The translations under genes and the position numbers were made by a program. Below the pieces are notes generated by a model. That model saw nothing but the letters and a program-made list of their open reading frames with translations, was not told the origin of the DNA and made no database searches. Below are positions 5,278 to 6,702 of a stretch of DNA of 6,702 nucleotides, one piece after another (the stretch's first letter is position 1; the number at the start of each line of letters is the position of its first letter). Origin of the DNA: an uncultured Clostridia bacterium (GTDB lineage Bacteria > Bacillota > Clostridia > Lachnospirales > Lachnospiraceae); contig CALASV010000212.1 in NCBI GenBank assembly GCA_937888895.1, forward strand, positions 1 through 6,702. Direction: 5' to 3'.

Positions 5278-6541
5278 TCAGTCGATATAATTCTATTATT
5301 TCTTCCTTTGTTAATAATCGTTCATCTGTAAAACCATAATTTAAAAATAACTCTACAACTTTTGGCACTACTATATTTTCTTGACTAACTATTTTTACAA
5401 AAATAGTACGATATAATAAATAAAAACCATCTGCAATTTGACGACGCAATCCTCTAAAAGAATCTTCTGTAGACATACGGTCTTTCGCTAATATAAATTG
5501 ATGCATCGATTGCACAAAACTCTCTGTTTTTTCTTTCGATAACTCTGAAAAAGTTAATAGCTGTTGCAATGTTCCTTTTAAACTCTGACAAATTTCATCA
5601 TCCGACAATTCTATTTCACTTTCTTCTTCTAATTCCTCTTTATTCAAAAGTGCCTGATACATTTTTTCTAAACGTTCTTTTTCTATATTGATAGGATTTC
5701 CCATACATATTGTCAAACTTTCACTAATTCGATAAAATTCCTCTAACAATTTATCAATACATGATTGTAATCCAGCAATTGGTCTATTTTTATTGTTTGT
5801 TTCATTTGCAAGCTTTATCAAACATAATACAAGATTTTGAGAACCATTTTGATATAAAGCAGAAAAATATTTTAATACATATTCACAAGCATCTTTCATA
5901 TCTTCTAAAATATCAATAATTAAATTTGTAAGTTCCTTTGCATGAAACATCGTCAATTCAATTCCGCAACCAAAAAAACTCTTTTGTACTTCTAATGGAA
6001 CTCTTGCTAACTCTCCATAATATAACATTTCTTTTCGTTCTCTAGAAATTTTTCTTTGATAAGGTGCTGCAATTTCCAATGTTGGTAAAAAATCCATACC
6101 TTCTCTTGCTTCTTTGCAATATTCTTTATATTTTGCATAACCATCTTTTGCTAATTGATATACCGTATTCGCTAATTTATAATATTCCTTACTTGTTTTT
6201 GACAATTCATAAAAATATCTAGTCATTGTATTTACCATAAGACCTCGATAATCTTTATTATTTTCGCCAAGCATTACTCTAAGAGTTGCCTTATCCTTTA
6301 CTGCAAATGCATATAAAACACTATCTTCTGCTGTAATATAATCTGCAATATAATGTCCTTTAGATAAGTCACATACACCAAAAAAGCTTCCTACTGGAAG
6401 AAGCATTTTTGTAAAATCATTTTTCACTAAAATACTACCTTTTACTAAAACGCAAACATAAACTGCTGGTTCATCTTCTCGAAAAATAGTTATTCCTTTT
6501 GGAATCTGATTGATGGTATTCGCCTTTATTTCAAAACCCAT
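5210..6541 (-). CDS. Cyclic-nucleotide-binding-fold protein, likely N-terminal part of a frameshifted gene
   Basis: The 443-residue frame starts with a cNMP-binding-like beta-roll at about residues 10-95: GITIFREDEPAVYVCVLVKGSILV, then LLPVGSFFGVCDL, then ITAEDSVLYAFAV. The phosphate-binding cassette is degenerate: GSFFG replaces the usual GE(L/I)AL and I see no PRxAT-type arginine, so binding of cAMP or cGMP is doubtful. No helix-turn-helix follows, unlike CRP/FNR regulators. The rest (~100-433) is long amphipathic helices with an acidic stretch near residues 305-320. No signal peptide or membrane helix is evident. The ATG at 6541 is supported by GGGAGG at 6548-6553, 6 bases upstream. The last ten residues (DSRMVTCCI region) look like out-of-frame read-through, and the true protein probably continues in the frame ending at 4216. 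It is probably the first gene of an operon with the TPR/P-loop gene. A sensory or scaffolding role is inference. Confidence 0.85.
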   Translation of the reverse strand: MGFEIKANTINQIPKGITIFREDEPAVYVCVLVKGSILVKNDFTKMLLPVGSFFGVCDLSKGHYIADYITAEDSVLYAFAVKDKATLRVMLGENNKDYRGLMVNTMTRYFYELSKTSKEYYKLANTVYQLAKDGYAKYKEYCKEAREGMDFLPTLEIAAPYQRKISRERKEMLYYGELARVPLEVQKSFFGCGIELTMFHAKELTNLIIDILEDMKDACEYVLKYFSALYQNGSQNLVLCLIKLANETNNKNRPIAGLQSCIDKLLEEFYRISESLTICMGNPINIEKERLEKMYQALLNKEELEEESEIELSDDEICQSLKGTLQQLLTFSELSKEKTESFVQSMHQFILAKDRMSTEDSFRGLRRQIADGFYLLYRTIFVKIVSQENIVVPKVVELFLNYGFTDERLLTKEEIIELYRLKRDRTFLLLYDIYDSRMVTCCI

Positions 6542-6630
6542 GTTCTTCCTCCCTAAAAGTACTTCTTTTCTTTATCTCTATAAAATTTAAAAGAATCCTT
6601 TTTTACACCATTAAAATTTATTTTACTCTT

Positions 6631-6659
6631 AGTATATCACAAAGTTCAACGAATGAAAA
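6631..6659 (-). promoter_or_regulatory. Extended -10 promoter of the cNMP-fold/TPR operon
   Basis: On the - strand TATACT (6631-6636) is preceded by TGA (6637-6639), an extended -10 element, and by TTTTCA (6654-6659) at 17-bp spacing as a weak -35. The start would fall near 6623, leaving a leader of about 80 bases that ends in the GGGAGG ribosome binding site. The near-consensus -10 makes this the best promoter candidate in the window. I see no clear operator or riboswitch in the leader. Confidence 0.6.
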
Positions 6660-6702
6660 CGGCTTTACTCTATCTTTTTTAAAGCTTTTTATTTTGTATT
6701 GG

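Noticed and set aside
5210..6541. CRP/FNR-type transcription regulator
   Set aside because: The cNMP-like beta-roll is present, but no helix-turn-helix follows it in either part and the product is far longer than the ~220-residue family.
6662..6694. Short inverted repeat GCTTTA/TAAAGC followed by T-rich DNA at the right edge
   Set aside because: A 6-bp AT-rich stem with a 12-base loop is weak, and no gene ending in the + direction lies before it. It is most likely chance in AT-rich sequence.

Overview
The DNA is AT-rich, and the protein family signatures (a short cytoplasmic Ig-like protein, a TPR protein with an ATPase-like C-terminus, and a cyclic-nucleotide-binding-fold protein without a DNA-binding domain) suggest a low-GC Firmicute. 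I think it is an anaerobic Clostridia member of the Lachnospiraceae type, but that is an inference from resemblance, not a database match. I see no IS element, tRNA, rRNA, CRISPR array or phage gene.

Left third (1-1940): the 3' end of metK (S-adenosylmethionine synthase) enters from the left edge on the + strand. It converges on a complete murA (first step of peptidoglycan synthesis) on the - strand. The two are separated by a 17-bp perfect stem-loop that looks like a bidirectional terminator and shares bases with the murA stop codon. A 341-bp AT-rich gap follows, carrying the divergent promoters of murA and of the next + strand gene.

Right two thirds (1941-6702): a short + strand gene encodes one bacterial Ig-like (SbsA/Big_5-type) domain with no signal peptide. 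Its 3' end overlaps by 11 bp the 3' end of a - strand operon. From its promoter near 6655, that operon reads a cNMP-binding-fold protein, then a reading frame of unknown function, then a 629-residue protein with N-terminal TPR-like helices, a long charged linker and a C-terminal P-loop/AAA-like domain.

The most important observation is that the cNMP-fold gene and the unknown frame after it are probably one gene interrupted by a frameshift at about 5240-5260. The downstream frame is open and protein-like for more than 70 codons above its first ATG. That stretch has no ATG/GTG/TTG start, and the first ATG has no Shine-Dalgarno sequence. Removing one base from the short A run at 5242-5244 gives one continuous 774-residue protein. 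Whether this is a real mutation, a sequence error or recoding cannot be settled from the window.

How the genes work together: metK and murA are housekeeping genes. The frameshifted cNMP-fold protein and the TPR/P-loop protein form a compact two-gene operon, plausibly a cytoplasmic sensor-scaffold plus an ATPase-like partner. The convergent Ig-like gene may be linked to it through antisense 3' ends. That functional picture is inference.
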